Source: Bacteroidales bacterium UBA2295 (GTDB taxonomy: Bacteria; Bacteroidota; Bacteroidia; Bacteroidales; Tenuifilaceae). From it: DNA of 7,243 nt. The stretch lies in the NCBI GenBank assembly GCA_002345825.1, contig DDWD01000216.1:1-7243 (forward strand). Reading direction: 5' to 3'. The notes beneath the pieces were generated by a model, which had not been told where the DNA came from, ran no database searches, and saw nothing but the letters and a program-made list of their open reading frames with translations. Of the stretch, positions 1 to 6,907 are shown piece after piece. Position 1 is the first letter of the stretch; the number at the start of each line of letters is the position of its first letter. The translations under genes were made by a program, and so were the position numbers.

Positions 1-1277
1 TTTGGGTTGTACAAATTGTTGGTGAAGTAAAACAGCTCATCCTTACGCCGGAACGAGTAGTTAAACGACGACACCAAGCTATGGCCAGGCTGTGTAAACG
101 AATGCTTGTGAGTTACTGTGGCAAAAAGCGTTTGGTTCACCTCGTTTTCGTAGTACTGCCAAAGGCGAATCCTGTCGCCACTGGTATTATTGTATGGAAT
201 ATCGCCAAGATCGGTGTACTCGCGATAGTTAAAAAGCGCCGAAAAAGTAAACGAGTTCCTTTTGTTTGGGTTAAAATCGATACCCGTTTTGATATTGTAA
301 ATTGGCTGCGTTCTGTTCTCCAGAAACTGCTGATACACGGTTTCGCCATCGCTATAGCTGCGGAGCGTAAACTCGTTTTTCATCATCTGCTTATGGTAAA
401 GCAAGTCGGCCTGAGCAAAAACGTTATACTTATCCTTTTTGTAATTTACCGAGAATGATGGATTTATTTTTGGGGTAAATGCGTACTGGTCTCTAATACC
501 ATCGAAACTTTCATTTTTCTGTGTTAATGAGCCAACCCCAAGTGTTAGCCCAGCCTTGCCGTTAAAACCGTACTCCTGATCTTTTTTAAAGATGATATTT
601 ACAATGCCTGCCATTCCGCTAGCATCGTGACGAGCCGATGGATTGTTTATAATCTCAACCGACTCAATGGCCGATGCAGGAATATTATCGAGCCCCGACT
701 GTGCGCCCATTCCGGTAATGGCCGTTTGCTTGCCATCAATTAGAATGGTTACCTTATCGCTTCCGCGGAGAAATATTTTGCCTTCCCTATCGACAGTAAC
801 GCCAGGCAAATTCTGCATAACCTGAAGTACCGATCCGCCCTGCTGGCTTAGGTTATCGTCAACAGTAAATGATTTTTTATCCATTTTCGATGCTACCTCA
901 ACCCTGGTTGCGGTTACGGTAACCCCCTCAATATCTGTTGATGATTCGGCAATTGAGATTTTACCCATATCGAGGAACTGATTAAGCCTTCCTACATGCA
1001 GGGGCAAGTTCTCATCCGAGTAGCCAATGTACGATACTTTTACATTGTAATCGCCAGTGGCTAGATTATCGAGGACAAAAGCCCCGTTATCATCGGTGAT
1101 GGTACCAGTTACAAACTGCTCCTCAATAGTTGTAACCGTTATATTCACATAGGGTAAAGGCTCACTAGTGTTTTTATCCGAAACAAGTCCCGAAACTGTT
1201 GCATTGGTAATTTGAGCCTGAGTAGATAGGGCTATTGAAAAGATAAAAATCAGCAGTAAAAGGTTTCTAGTCTTCAT
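1..1277 (-). CDS. TonB-dependent outer-membrane receptor with N-terminal CarboxypepD_reg-like domain (partial, C-terminus off the left edge)
   Basis: An open frame runs without a stop from ATG at 1277 to base 1, giving 425 complete codons. The N-terminus MKTRNLLLLIFIFSIALSTQ is a signal peptide, with likely cleavage after Ala21 or Gln22. Residues about 28-105 form a CarboxypepD_reg-like beta-sandwich (VSGLVSDKNTSEPLPYVNI, then TDDNGAF and GDYNVKVSYIGY). Residues 116-124 (IEGVTVTAT) resemble a TonB box. The plug spans roughly 130-232, with LRGSDKVTILIDGK and the closing NPSARHDASGMAGIVNI. The rest is the start of a beta-barrel rich in aromatic strands, of the OMP_b-brl_3 type. Relatives are usually about 750-850 residues, so roughly half is present. 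By family, the protein would take up a bulky ligand across the outer membrane using TonB energy; no SusD partner is visible and the substrate is unknown. It lies 76 bases after the sensor phosphatase, in the same orientation. No Shine-Dalgarno precedes the start, which was chosen for the signal peptide. Confidence 0.93.
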   Translation of the reverse strand, partial: MKTRNLLLLIFIFSIALSTQAQITNATVSGLVSDKNTSEPLPYVNITVTTIEEQFVTGTITDDNGAFVLDNLATGDYNVKVSYIGYSDENLPLHVGRLNQFLDMGKISIAESSTDIEGVTVTATRVEVASKMDKKSFTVDDNLSQQGGSVLQVMQNLPGVTVDREGKIFLRGSDKVTILIDGKQTAITGMGAQSGLDNIPASAIESVEIINNPSARHDASGMAGIVNIIFKKDQEYGFNGKAGLTLGVGSLTQKNESFDGIRDQYAFTPKINPSFSVNYKKDKYNVFAQADLLYHKQMMKNEFTLRSYSDGETVYQQFLENRTQPIYNIKTGIDFNPNKRNSFTFSALFNYREYTDLGDIPYNNTSGDRIRLWQYYENEVNQTLFATVTHKHSFTQPGHSLVSSFNYSFRRKDELFYFTNNLYNP

Positions 1278-1353
1278 AACTTTTGTTTTAGGAATAATTC
1301 ACCTACTTAAACAAAGCATGTTAAGAATAGTTTAACTGATCGCAGCGCAGTCC
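1278..1353. other. Intergenic spacer between sensor phosphatase and TonB-dependent receptor
   Basis: These 76 bases separate the phosphatase stop from the receptor start. I find no hairpin with a T-tract, so no intrinsic terminator for the upstream gene. I also find no good TAnnTTTG element for the receptor; the only hint is a TTG inside GCTTTG on the minus strand with no matching -7 box at 17-23 bases. The last bases before the receptor ATG are A-rich (TAAAACAAAAGTT), as is common before Bacteroidota starts. Read-through from the phosphatase into the receptor is possible but not shown. Confidence 0.5.
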
Positions 1354-4300
1354 TTAGCTGACCTGAATCCCAATAATTAGCACATCATCAACCTGGTCGA
1401 ATGCGTTTTGCCATTTATCGAGGGCATCTTCAAGGGCATTGCGCTGCTCGGCTGGGGGTAAACCCTCCAGACTAATTAGTAGCTGTTTGAATGGTTTAGT
1501 CATAAACTTTCGCCCATCGGGGCCACCAAACTGATCGACAAAGCCATCGGAGAATATGTATAAATTATCGCCTGGCAACAGATCTATAGTATGGGTAGAA
1601 AAGACTAAATCTTGCTTAGGATGCACACCAACAGGCATCTTATCGGCCTTGTATTCGATCAGCTCACCACTCCTGATAATATACAGCGGGTTGTATGCCC
1701 CCGAAAACTGTACCTGACGCATATCTTTGCTGTATACACAAACGGCCATATCCATTCCATCTTGCGACTCACCTTCCTTACCTGTTTGCCAAAGGGTTGT
1801 AATGATTTTTTGTCGCAAATTCTCCAAAATTAGATTGGGGCTTACAACACCATCAACATTAACAATATCATTTATAAACGAAACGCCCATCATACTCATA
1901 AAAGCACCTGGAACGCCATGTCCCGTACAATCGGCTGCCACTACAATAGTTAACCCATCCTTTTGCCCAATCCAATAAAAATCACCACTAACAATATCAC
2001 GTGGACGAAAAAGGATAAAATAGCGTGGTAAGATTTCACCGATGATTTCGTTGGAGGGCATAACTGCCGACTGAATTCTGCGCGCATAAGCTATGCTCTG
2101 CGTTATTTCCTCGTTCTGCTTAAATATTTGATCGCGCTGTGCTTCAATCTCGTCGCGCTGAGCCTCAATCTCTGCCTTTTGTTGCAAGATTTCCTTGTTG
2201 TACACCTCAAGGTCGTCGCGCTGCTGCCTGAGAATTTCCTTTTGCTCTTCAATGGTTTTTGTCCGCTCCCGTACCTTTTGCTCCAGAACCTCTTTCTCTC
2301 GCCTGAGGCTTCGTTCTCGGACTTTAATAATTGCCGCAAACAGAATCAAAGCAGTCACTCCACAGAGAATGTAAAACCATATGGTTTGCCAGAAAGGAGG
2401 TTTTACCACTATTGAAAAGTCAAGCATTGGGCTAACATTACCCAGCACATCTCTTGCTCTAATGTAAATAGTATGATTTCCAGGGGGGAGGAAAGGGAAC
2501 TGTATAGATGGATCGCTGCTCCATTGAGCCCAGTCATCCATTAGCCCCTCAATTTTATATTGGAATTTAACCGAACCCTCTTTTACATAGGAAGGAGCAC
2601 TAATCTTAACTCGAACTGAGTTATTGGAATAGGTAAGTTCAATATTTTTATGGCGAAGAAGGCTGCCCTCTCTGTCCCTGATGCTTTTAAAAAAAATCCC
2701 CAAAGAGTCGTCTGCTAAAGCATCACGACTAAAGTCAATTTTATAAATTTGTGAAAACCCATTGATTACAAGCAAGCTAGAATCACCCTGAATATGAATA
2801 TAGTTTGGATGGTCGAGCAGGTTAATATAACCAGGCTTAACGGTTGACCCCTGCTTTGATGAGGGGAATAATTGCCATTGGCCATCATTCTTTAACCAAG
2901 TGCAATTGGGTTGATTAAAAATTAACGACGAATACCCAACTACCGGAATGCTTGCTGCTTCAATAAGCGTATCGTTTTCAGAATCAAAGGCAAAAGCGCC
3001 GCTTGAGCAAAGCACATAGGGATTATCGTTCAACCATCGCACAACAGGATCGTTGCTCTCGATGTTAGGGATAGGAACCTCTTCAATCTCATATGTTGAT
3101 TCTTTACGCGTTGCCAATAGCACATCAAACTCGTTGGTGAGGAGGAAGCGGTTCGCATCAAGTTGAATAGCGCTAGCAATAAGCAGATTGTCGGCCTGCA
3201 ATATGGTTGTTCGCTTCCAACCACCCTTCGAAAAGCCTACAATATATGCACCGCCATCGGCTCCTATTATGAACCTTTTTTCACTATTGGGAAGAATATC
3301 AACAAAAGAGATATTTAAATCCTTAACTATATGCTTAACCTTACTGCCATCTATCTCAAAAAGACCAAAGTTGGAAGCCGCATACAGCTTACCATTATAA
3401 ACTATTAGCTGCTTTACCTTTCCTAGAACTCCCTTCACTTTATTGAACTCATGCGAAACGGACTGAAGTTGATAAATTGTCCGGCGCTTGGGTGTATGCT
3501 CTTTTGGCTGTCCAGCTTGTTGGCTCTCGGCAATGTCATCCGATTGAATATCCTTATCTTCGCTATCTTTTGAGCGACGATTAAAGAGGCGGTATAGGAA
3601 CCCCCGCTTTTTCTCTTCAATGGTTTCAGCCTCCTTGGGTTTGGGTTCCTCCTTGGGGACAGTTTTCTTGGGGGTTGGTTTCACGGCAACACTGATGGCC
3701 TTATAATCGCGCTTCTCATCGAGCGGGTACAGGCCCTCGCTGCTGCCAACGTATAGCTTATCGCCATAAATTACAGACGAAAGGATATTGCCACTCAAAC
3801 CCCGATAGTGCCCATACGACTTAACAGGAATATCCAAATCGGCCCGTGAAATGCCCATCCCATGCGATAGCCAAAGACCACCATCATTATCTTTACCCAA
3901 AGAGTATATCTCATCATCGGGCAAACCATTGAGATAATTTAAGGTATAAGATGTGCTGCCATCGCTCGCGTTAATCACCACGCAACCGCCATTGAGGGTT
4001 GCAAGGGCAAAGCGATCATGATCTACCGAAGTACCACTGGTAGGAATACTTGCCGTGATGTAATCCTGATCCTTAATGTTAACATCCAACAACCTTTCGC
4101 CATTGAACCGATAAAGTGTGTTGTTGGTTGAGCCAAAGTATGCATAGTTACCATGGATAAAGGAGTAAGTCATATCAATTCCGATGGGCAATCCGGCCAA
4201 CAACTCGTACCCCCCATCGGGCTTATTCCGGTATATAAGCGCTCGATTCTTTACGTGAAAAGTATTTCCGTTAAGCTCAAAAAAATCTGAGATAAACACC

Positions 4301-4785
4301 TCAGGGCTATCATCAAAATATAGCGTATCAATGGCTATGGTGGGGTGCGTGGTAATCTTACAGATTGTAGTTGGTGAGATGACAAATAGCCCATCGGGTA
4401 GCTCGCTAAACTTGTGGAAATAGTTTACATCGTCCGACTCAAGCAAAAGGTGCTGAGAGAAATTGCCTTCGGGCGTTTGCTGAACGTACCCTACCCCTCT
4501 GTCGGTACAAAAAAACACATTTTTGCTATAGGCCAAAGCTATAGGTCGACCCTGTATACCCAGATTATCCCACTGTAACCCGTCGAAAGAAAAAATACCT
4601 TTTCGATTGAGAACATACATTATCCCATTATCGCCCTGCACAAAGCCCCAATTCTGGTTGCTAATTCCCTCGGGAAGGCTATAGTGCGAGAGGAAAGGAT
4701 TCCCTTCTTGAGCAACTCCATATTGTATTAATAGAGACGTAAAGAAGGGAATCAACAAACTTCGTATTGCTATATATGATTTCAT
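1354..4785 (-). CDS. Membrane sensor phosphatase: periplasmic beta-propeller + Y_Y_Y + TM + coiled coil + SpoIIE/PP2C domain
   Basis: I place the start at ATG 4785 (1143 aa), not at the in-frame ATG at 4845. The shorter form begins with a signal peptide (MKSYIAIRSLLIPFFTSLLI, cleavage near VAQ25-26), while the 20 extra residues are not signal-like and would overlap comM. Residues about 30-365 and 436-700 are propeller repeats of the Reg_prop type (for example LPDDEIYSLGKDNDGGLWLS at 288-307), separated by a charged linker at about 368-435. A Y_Y_Y domain lies at about 714-796, a membrane helix at about 803-822 and a coiled coil at about 823-895. The SpoIIE/PP2C phosphatase domain runs from about 896 to the end. 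Its likely metal-binding acids are all present: Asp935 (SGD), Asp952 (ADCTGHG), Asp1080 (FSDG) and Asp1133/1134 (DDVLIIG). By family it should dephosphorylate a Ser/Thr-phosphorylated protein in response to a periplasmic signal. Ligand and substrate are unknown. I see no histidine kinase, receiver or DNA-binding domain, and no anti-sigma or STAS partner in the window. Confidence 0.93.
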   Translation of the reverse strand: MKSYIAIRSLLIPFFTSLLIQYGVAQEGNPFLSHYSLPEGISNQNWGFVQGDNGIMYVLNRKGIFSFDGLQWDNLGIQGRPIALAYSKNVFFCTDRGVGYVQQTPEGNFSQHLLLESDDVNYFHKFSELPDGLFVISPTTICKITTHPTIAIDTLYFDDSPEVFISDFFELNGNTFHVKNRALIYRNKPDGGYELLAGLPIGIDMTYSFIHGNYAYFGSTNNTLYRFNGERLLDVNIKDQDYITASIPTSGTSVDHDRFALATLNGGCVVINASDGSTSYTLNYLNGLPDDEIYSLGKDNDGGLWLSHGMGISRADLDIPVKSYGHYRGLSGNILSSVIYGDKLYVGSSEGLYPLDEKRDYKAISVAVKPTPKKTVPKEEPKPKEAETIEEKKRGFLYRLFNRRSKDSEDKDIQSDDIAESQQAGQPKEHTPKRRTIYQLQSVSHEFNKVKGVLGKVKQLIVYNGKLYAASNFGLFEIDGSKVKHIVKDLNISFVDILPNSEKRFIIGADGGAYIVGFSKGGWKRTTILQADNLLIASAIQLDANRFLLTNEFDVLLATRKESTYEIEEVPIPNIESNDPVVRWLNDNPYVLCSSGAFAFDSENDTLIEAASIPVVGYSSLIFNQPNCTWLKNDGQWQLFPSSKQGSTVKPGYINLLDHPNYIHIQGDSSLLVINGFSQIYKIDFSRDALADDSLGIFFKSIRDREGSLLRHKNIELTYSNNSVRVKISAPSYVKEGSVKFQYKIEGLMDDWAQWSSDPSIQFPFLPPGNHTIYIRARDVLGNVSPMLDFSIVVKPPFWQTIWFYILCGVTALILFAAIIKVRERSLRREKEVLEQKVRERTKTIEEQKEILRQQRDDLEVYNKEILQQKAEIEAQRDEIEAQRDQIFKQNEEITQSIAYARRIQSAVMPSNEIIGEILPRYFILFRPRDIVSGDFYWIGQKDGLTIVVAADCTGHGVPGAFMSMMGVSFINDIVNVDGVVSPNLILENLRQKIITTLWQTGKEGESQDGMDMAVCVYSKDMRQVQFSGAYNPLYIIRSGELIEYKADKMPVGVHPKQDLVFSTHTIDLLPGDNLYIFSDGFVDQFGGPDGRKFMTKPFKQLLISLEGLPPAEQRNALEDALDKWQNAFDQVDDVLIIGIQVS
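2132..2173 (-). repeat. Two tandem 21-bp units encoding coiled-coil heptads
   Basis: Bases 2132-2152 and 2153-2173 match at 18 of 21 positions when aligned directly. They encode the repeated heptads IEAQRDE and IEAQRDQ in the coiled coil between the membrane helix and the phosphatase domain. Related but more diverged QR/QQ-rich heptads continue towards the membrane side. This looks like local in-frame duplication in a signalling helix, preserving the heptad register. Confidence 0.6.
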
Positions 4786-4832
4786 GGGGTTTACAGTGCA
4801 GTTTAAGCTTATGTGTGAACGTAAAAGTACAT
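4786..4832. other. Short spacer between comM and the sensor phosphatase
   Basis: This 47-base gap has no terminator-like hairpin with a T-tract and no Shine-Dalgarno sequence before the phosphatase ATG. A TACTTTTA on the minus strand (4829 to 4822) resembles the -7 box TAnnTTTG in seven of eight defined or free positions, but the nearest TTG is only 13 bases upstream, too close for a normal -33 box. The two genes could therefore share a transcript. Confidence 0.4.
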
Positions 4833-6371
4833 TTATACTGCCCAAGTATCCCTGTCGAGGCTACGATACTGAATTGCTTCGGCAATATGCTCAGGTTTTA
4901 TGCTTTGGCTACTTTCTAAGTCGGCAATGGTGCGCGATACTTTAAGTATCCTATCGTAAGCTCGGGCCGATAGGCCAAGCCTTTCCATTGCATTTTTAAG
5001 CAATGCTGTACCAGCGTCATCTAATACACAAAACTTACGAATCAACTTGCTCGTCATTTGCGCATTGCAATATATCCCCTTCCACTCAATAAATCGCTCC
5101 TCCTGCACCTGACGAGCCTTTACAACTCTCTCGCGAACACACGACGAGTTTTCAGCAGGAGGTGATTCAGCTAGCTTCTCGAAGGGAACAGGCACAACCT
5201 CGATATGAATATCTATTCGATCGAGCAAAGGCCCCGAAATTTTATTCAGATATTTTTGTACTACCCCGGGGGAGCAAACACATTCCCTTTCGGGATGGTT
5301 ATAATATCCACAGGGACAAGGATTCATAGATGCGACAAGCATAAAGGATGCAGGGTATTCAACAGAAAACTTAGCCCTAGAAATTGTGATTACCCTGTCC
5401 TCGAGAGGTTGGCGCATCACCTCGAGCACAGTACGCTTAAACTCAGGCAGCTCATCGAGAAACAGCACTCCGTTATGCGCCAGCGAAATCTCGCCAGGCT
5501 GGGGATATGTTCCTCCTCCAACTAAAGCTACATCCGATATCGTGTGATGGGGGCTACGGAATGGCCTGCGGGTCATCAACGAGGTATCTCTATCAATCTT
5601 ACCTGCAACTGAATGTATCTTAGTGGTTTCAAGCGCTTCGCGAAGCGTTAAAGGAGGGATAATGGAGGGTAAACGTTTGGCCAGCATAGTTTTGCCAGCA
5701 CCAGGAGCTCCTATCATAATCAGGTTGTGCCCACCGGCCGCAGCAACCTCAAAGGCGCGCTTCACATTCTCCTGACCTTTTACATCGGAAAAATCGACCT
5801 CGTACTCGTTGGCGTGCTGGGTAAACTCCGCTCTGGTATCAACAACAACAGGCTTTAGGTCTAAATTGCCATTAAAAAAATCAACCACTTGCCCTAAATT
5901 ATCAACGCCAAACACCTCAACATCATTAACCACGGCAGCCTCGCGGGCGTTATCGTTAGGAACAATTAGCCCTTTAAAGCCCTCCTCCCTGGCCTGTATG
6001 GCAATGGGTAGAATTCCCTTTATTGGCTTTACAGAACCATCGAGGGATAGTTCGCCCATAATTACGTACTCGGGCAACTCGTCGGATTTGATCACTTCGG
6101 ATGCGGCCATAATGCCAACGGCAAGGGGCAGGTCGTAAGCAGCGCCCTCTTTTCGGATATCAGCAGGAGCCATATTTATCACCACTCTTTTTTTGGGCAT
6201 TTTCTGCCTAATGGATTCAAAGGCGGTGGCAATTCGTTGCTGACTTTCGCGAACGGCATTATCGGGCAGGCCAACAAGGAAAAAATTAATGCCCTGACTT
6301 ACGCTAACCTCAATGGTGATGGTAGTTGCCTTTATGCCGTGTACAGCACTTCCATAGGTTTTAACCAGCAT
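4833..6371 (-). CDS. comM: YifB/ComM-family Mg-chelatase-like AAA+ ATPase
   Basis: This is a full-length 512-residue member; the family is usually about 500-515 aa. The N-terminus MLVKTYGSAVHGIKATTITI is the usual family start. Residues about 20-140 form the Lon-protease-S5-like/ChlI subunit domain (FFLVGLPDNAVRESQQRI). The AAA+ Mg-chelatase core spans about 190-395, with Walker A GAPGAGKT at 221-228, Walker B VLFLDE at 302-307 and the LLDRID arginine region at 382-387. The family C-terminal helical domain spans about 405-505 (LSARAYDRILKVSRTIADLE). A cysteine cluster, Cys352, Cys354, Cys364 and Cys366, lies in the AAA+ core. In Haemophilus and Vibrio, ComM is a hexameric helicase that drives branch migration during natural transformation. 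A DNA-processing role in the cytoplasm is likely here, but competence itself is not shown by the window. It has its own probable promoter and begins a possible two-gene unit with the sensor phosphatase. No Shine-Dalgarno is visible. Confidence 0.95.
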   Translation of the reverse strand: MLVKTYGSAVHGIKATTITIEVSVSQGINFFLVGLPDNAVRESQQRIATAFESIRQKMPKKRVVINMAPADIRKEGAAYDLPLAVGIMAASEVIKSDELPEYVIMGELSLDGSVKPIKGILPIAIQAREEGFKGLIVPNDNAREAAVVNDVEVFGVDNLGQVVDFFNGNLDLKPVVVDTRAEFTQHANEYEVDFSDVKGQENVKRAFEVAAAGGHNLIMIGAPGAGKTMLAKRLPSIIPPLTLREALETTKIHSVAGKIDRDTSLMTRRPFRSPHHTISDVALVGGGTYPQPGEISLAHNGVLFLDELPEFKRTVLEVMRQPLEDRVITISRAKFSVEYPASFMLVASMNPCPCGYYNHPERECVCSPGVVQKYLNKISGPLLDRIDIHIEVVPVPFEKLAESPPAENSSCVRERVVKARQVQEERFIEWKGIYCNAQMTSKLIRKFCVLDDAGTALLKNAMERLGLSARAYDRILKVSRTIADLESSQSIKPEHIAEAIQYRSLDRDTWAV

Positions 6372-6394
6372 TACGCTTTAGGTTTGGGTATCAG

Positions 6395-6422
6395 TTACAT
6401 TTGCTAATTGAACCAAATGTAA
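6395..6422. promoter_or_regulatory. 9-bp inverted repeat over the comM promoter (possible operator)
   Basis: TTACATTTG at 6395-6403 is a perfect inverted copy of CAAATGTAA at 6414-6422, with a 10-base spacer. The centre-to-centre distance is 19 bases, about two helical turns, which suits a dimeric regulator. The right arm contains the predicted -7 box of comM. Because each arm contains TACATTTG, the symmetry may also be two facing -7-like elements. Operator function is inference. Confidence 0.4.
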
Positions 6423-6447
6423 TAAAAAATACCCTTACAGTAAACAA
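6414..6447 (-). promoter_or_regulatory. Probable Bacteroidota-type promoter of comM
   Basis: On the minus strand a perfect TAnnTTTG box (TACATTTG, 6421 to 6414) lies 23 bases downstream of TTG (6447 to 6445). This agrees with the TTG-17/23 bp-TAnnTTTG consensus known from Bacteroides and Flavobacterium, at the long end of the spacing. Transcription would start near 6407, leaving a leader of about 36 bases before the comM ATG at 6371. The TTG lies in the T-tract of the upstream terminator, so the -33 assignment is less certain than the -7 box. Confidence 0.55.
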
Positions 6448-6471
6448 AAAGAGCAGCTAAATAGCTGCTCT
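6442..6471 (-). terminator. Rho-independent terminator of the greA-HIT transcript
   Basis: AGAGCAGCT (6450-6458) pairs perfectly with AGCTGCTCT (6463-6471), giving a 9-bp stem with a 4-base loop. Read leftward, the stem is followed by TTTTTGTTT (about 6450 to 6442), a good U-tract. The hairpin begins 27 bases after the HIT stop codon, which is the right place to end that transcript. Read rightward the hairpin is not followed by a T-run, so termination should act on the minus strand only. Confidence 0.9.
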
Positions 6472-6497
6472 GTATACTGATAGTAATTTGCCTGTTG

Positions 6498-6890
6498 CTA
6501 CATTGCCTCAGCAATACGTTGTGCAAGGTCAGCAAACTCCTCGTTTGTAAGTTTAACGCGTGGTTTTGAGAAGCTAATATCGGACTCCTGATTAAGCGGC
6601 ACAAGATGAATGTGTGCGTGAGGCACCTCAAGTCCAAGCACAGCAACGCCAATACGCTTGCAAGGAACCGCTTTCTCGATAGCAATGGCAACGCGCTTGG
6701 CAAATAACATCATACCGGCTAGGGTGTCGTCATCCACATCAAAAATATAATCGATCTCCTTTTTGGGGATTACCAACGTATGCCCTTTGGCCAAAGGGTT
6801 AATATCAAGAAAGGCAAAGTAACGCTCATCCTCAGCAATTTTATACGAGGGAATTTCGCCAGCTGCAATTTTAGAGAATATTGTTGCCAT
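6498..6890 (-). CDS. HIT-family (HINT-like) nucleotide hydrolase/transferase
   Basis: This complete 130-residue protein has the typical HINT-like length. The N-terminus MATIFSKIAAGEIPSYKIAE matches the usual family opening, and LDINPLAKGHTLVIPKK (29-45) is the conserved substrate-pocket segment. The signature HxHxH motif is HAHIHLVPL at 91-99, with His91, His93 and His95; by family the middle histidine is the nucleophile. Such enzymes hydrolyse purine nucleoside phosphoramidates, aminoacyl-AMP or dinucleoside polyphosphates in the cytoplasm; the exact substrate cannot be read from sequence. The zinc-binding CxxC of some HIT branches is absent. The gene starts 17 bases after the greA stop and is followed directly by a strong terminator, so it is probably the second and last gene of a greA-HIT operon. 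The ATG at 6890 fits the family N-terminus, and no Shine-Dalgarno is seen. Confidence 0.95.
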   Translation of the reverse strand: MATIFSKIAAGEIPSYKIAEDERYFAFLDINPLAKGHTLVIPKKEIDYIFDVDDDTLAGMMLFAKRVAIAIEKAVPCKRIGVAVLGLEVPHAHIHLVPLNQESDISFSKPRVKLTNEEFADLAQRIAEAM

Positions 6891-6907
6891 AGGCCAAACC
6901 TTTGTAT

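Noticed and set aside
81..458. Plus-strand 125-residue open frame
   Set aside because: It lies antisense to the TonB-dependent receptor barrel, whose frame is continuous and has family motifs; the plus-strand product has no recognisable domain.
1307..1335. Inverted repeat TTAAAC / GTTTAA upstream of the TonB-dependent receptor
   Set aside because: Arms are only 6 bp, A/T-rich and 17 bases apart; such a match is expected by chance in this composition and has no T-tract.
2103..2415. Open frames on both strands overlapping the coiled-coil region
   Set aside because: They are shadows of the repetitive heptad-coding sequence of the sensor phosphatase and have low-complexity products.
2685..2696. 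Run of eight T followed by four A on the coding strand, a possible frameshift site
   Set aside because: The reading frame continues correctly through it into the Y_Y_Y and phosphatase domains, and no alternative-frame product or stimulatory structure is evident.
4804..4811. 8-bp palindrome TAAGCTTA between comM and the sensor phosphatase
   Set aside because: It is too short to be a convincing operator or terminator and has no companion element.
4822..4829. Minus-strand TACTTTTA as a -7 box for the sensor phosphatase
   Set aside because: The last base deviates from TAnnTTTG and the nearest upstream TTG is only 13 bases away, too short for the usual 17-23 base spacing.
4786..4845. Longer start of the sensor phosphatase at 4845 (20 extra residues)
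   Set aside because: The extension is not signal-like, would overlap the end of comM by 13 bases, and would bury the clear signal peptide that begins at the ATG at 4785.
6404..6703. Minus-strand 99-residue open frame overlapping the HIT gene
   Set aside because: It is out of frame with the intact HIT protein, passes through the terminator, and its product resembles no protein family.
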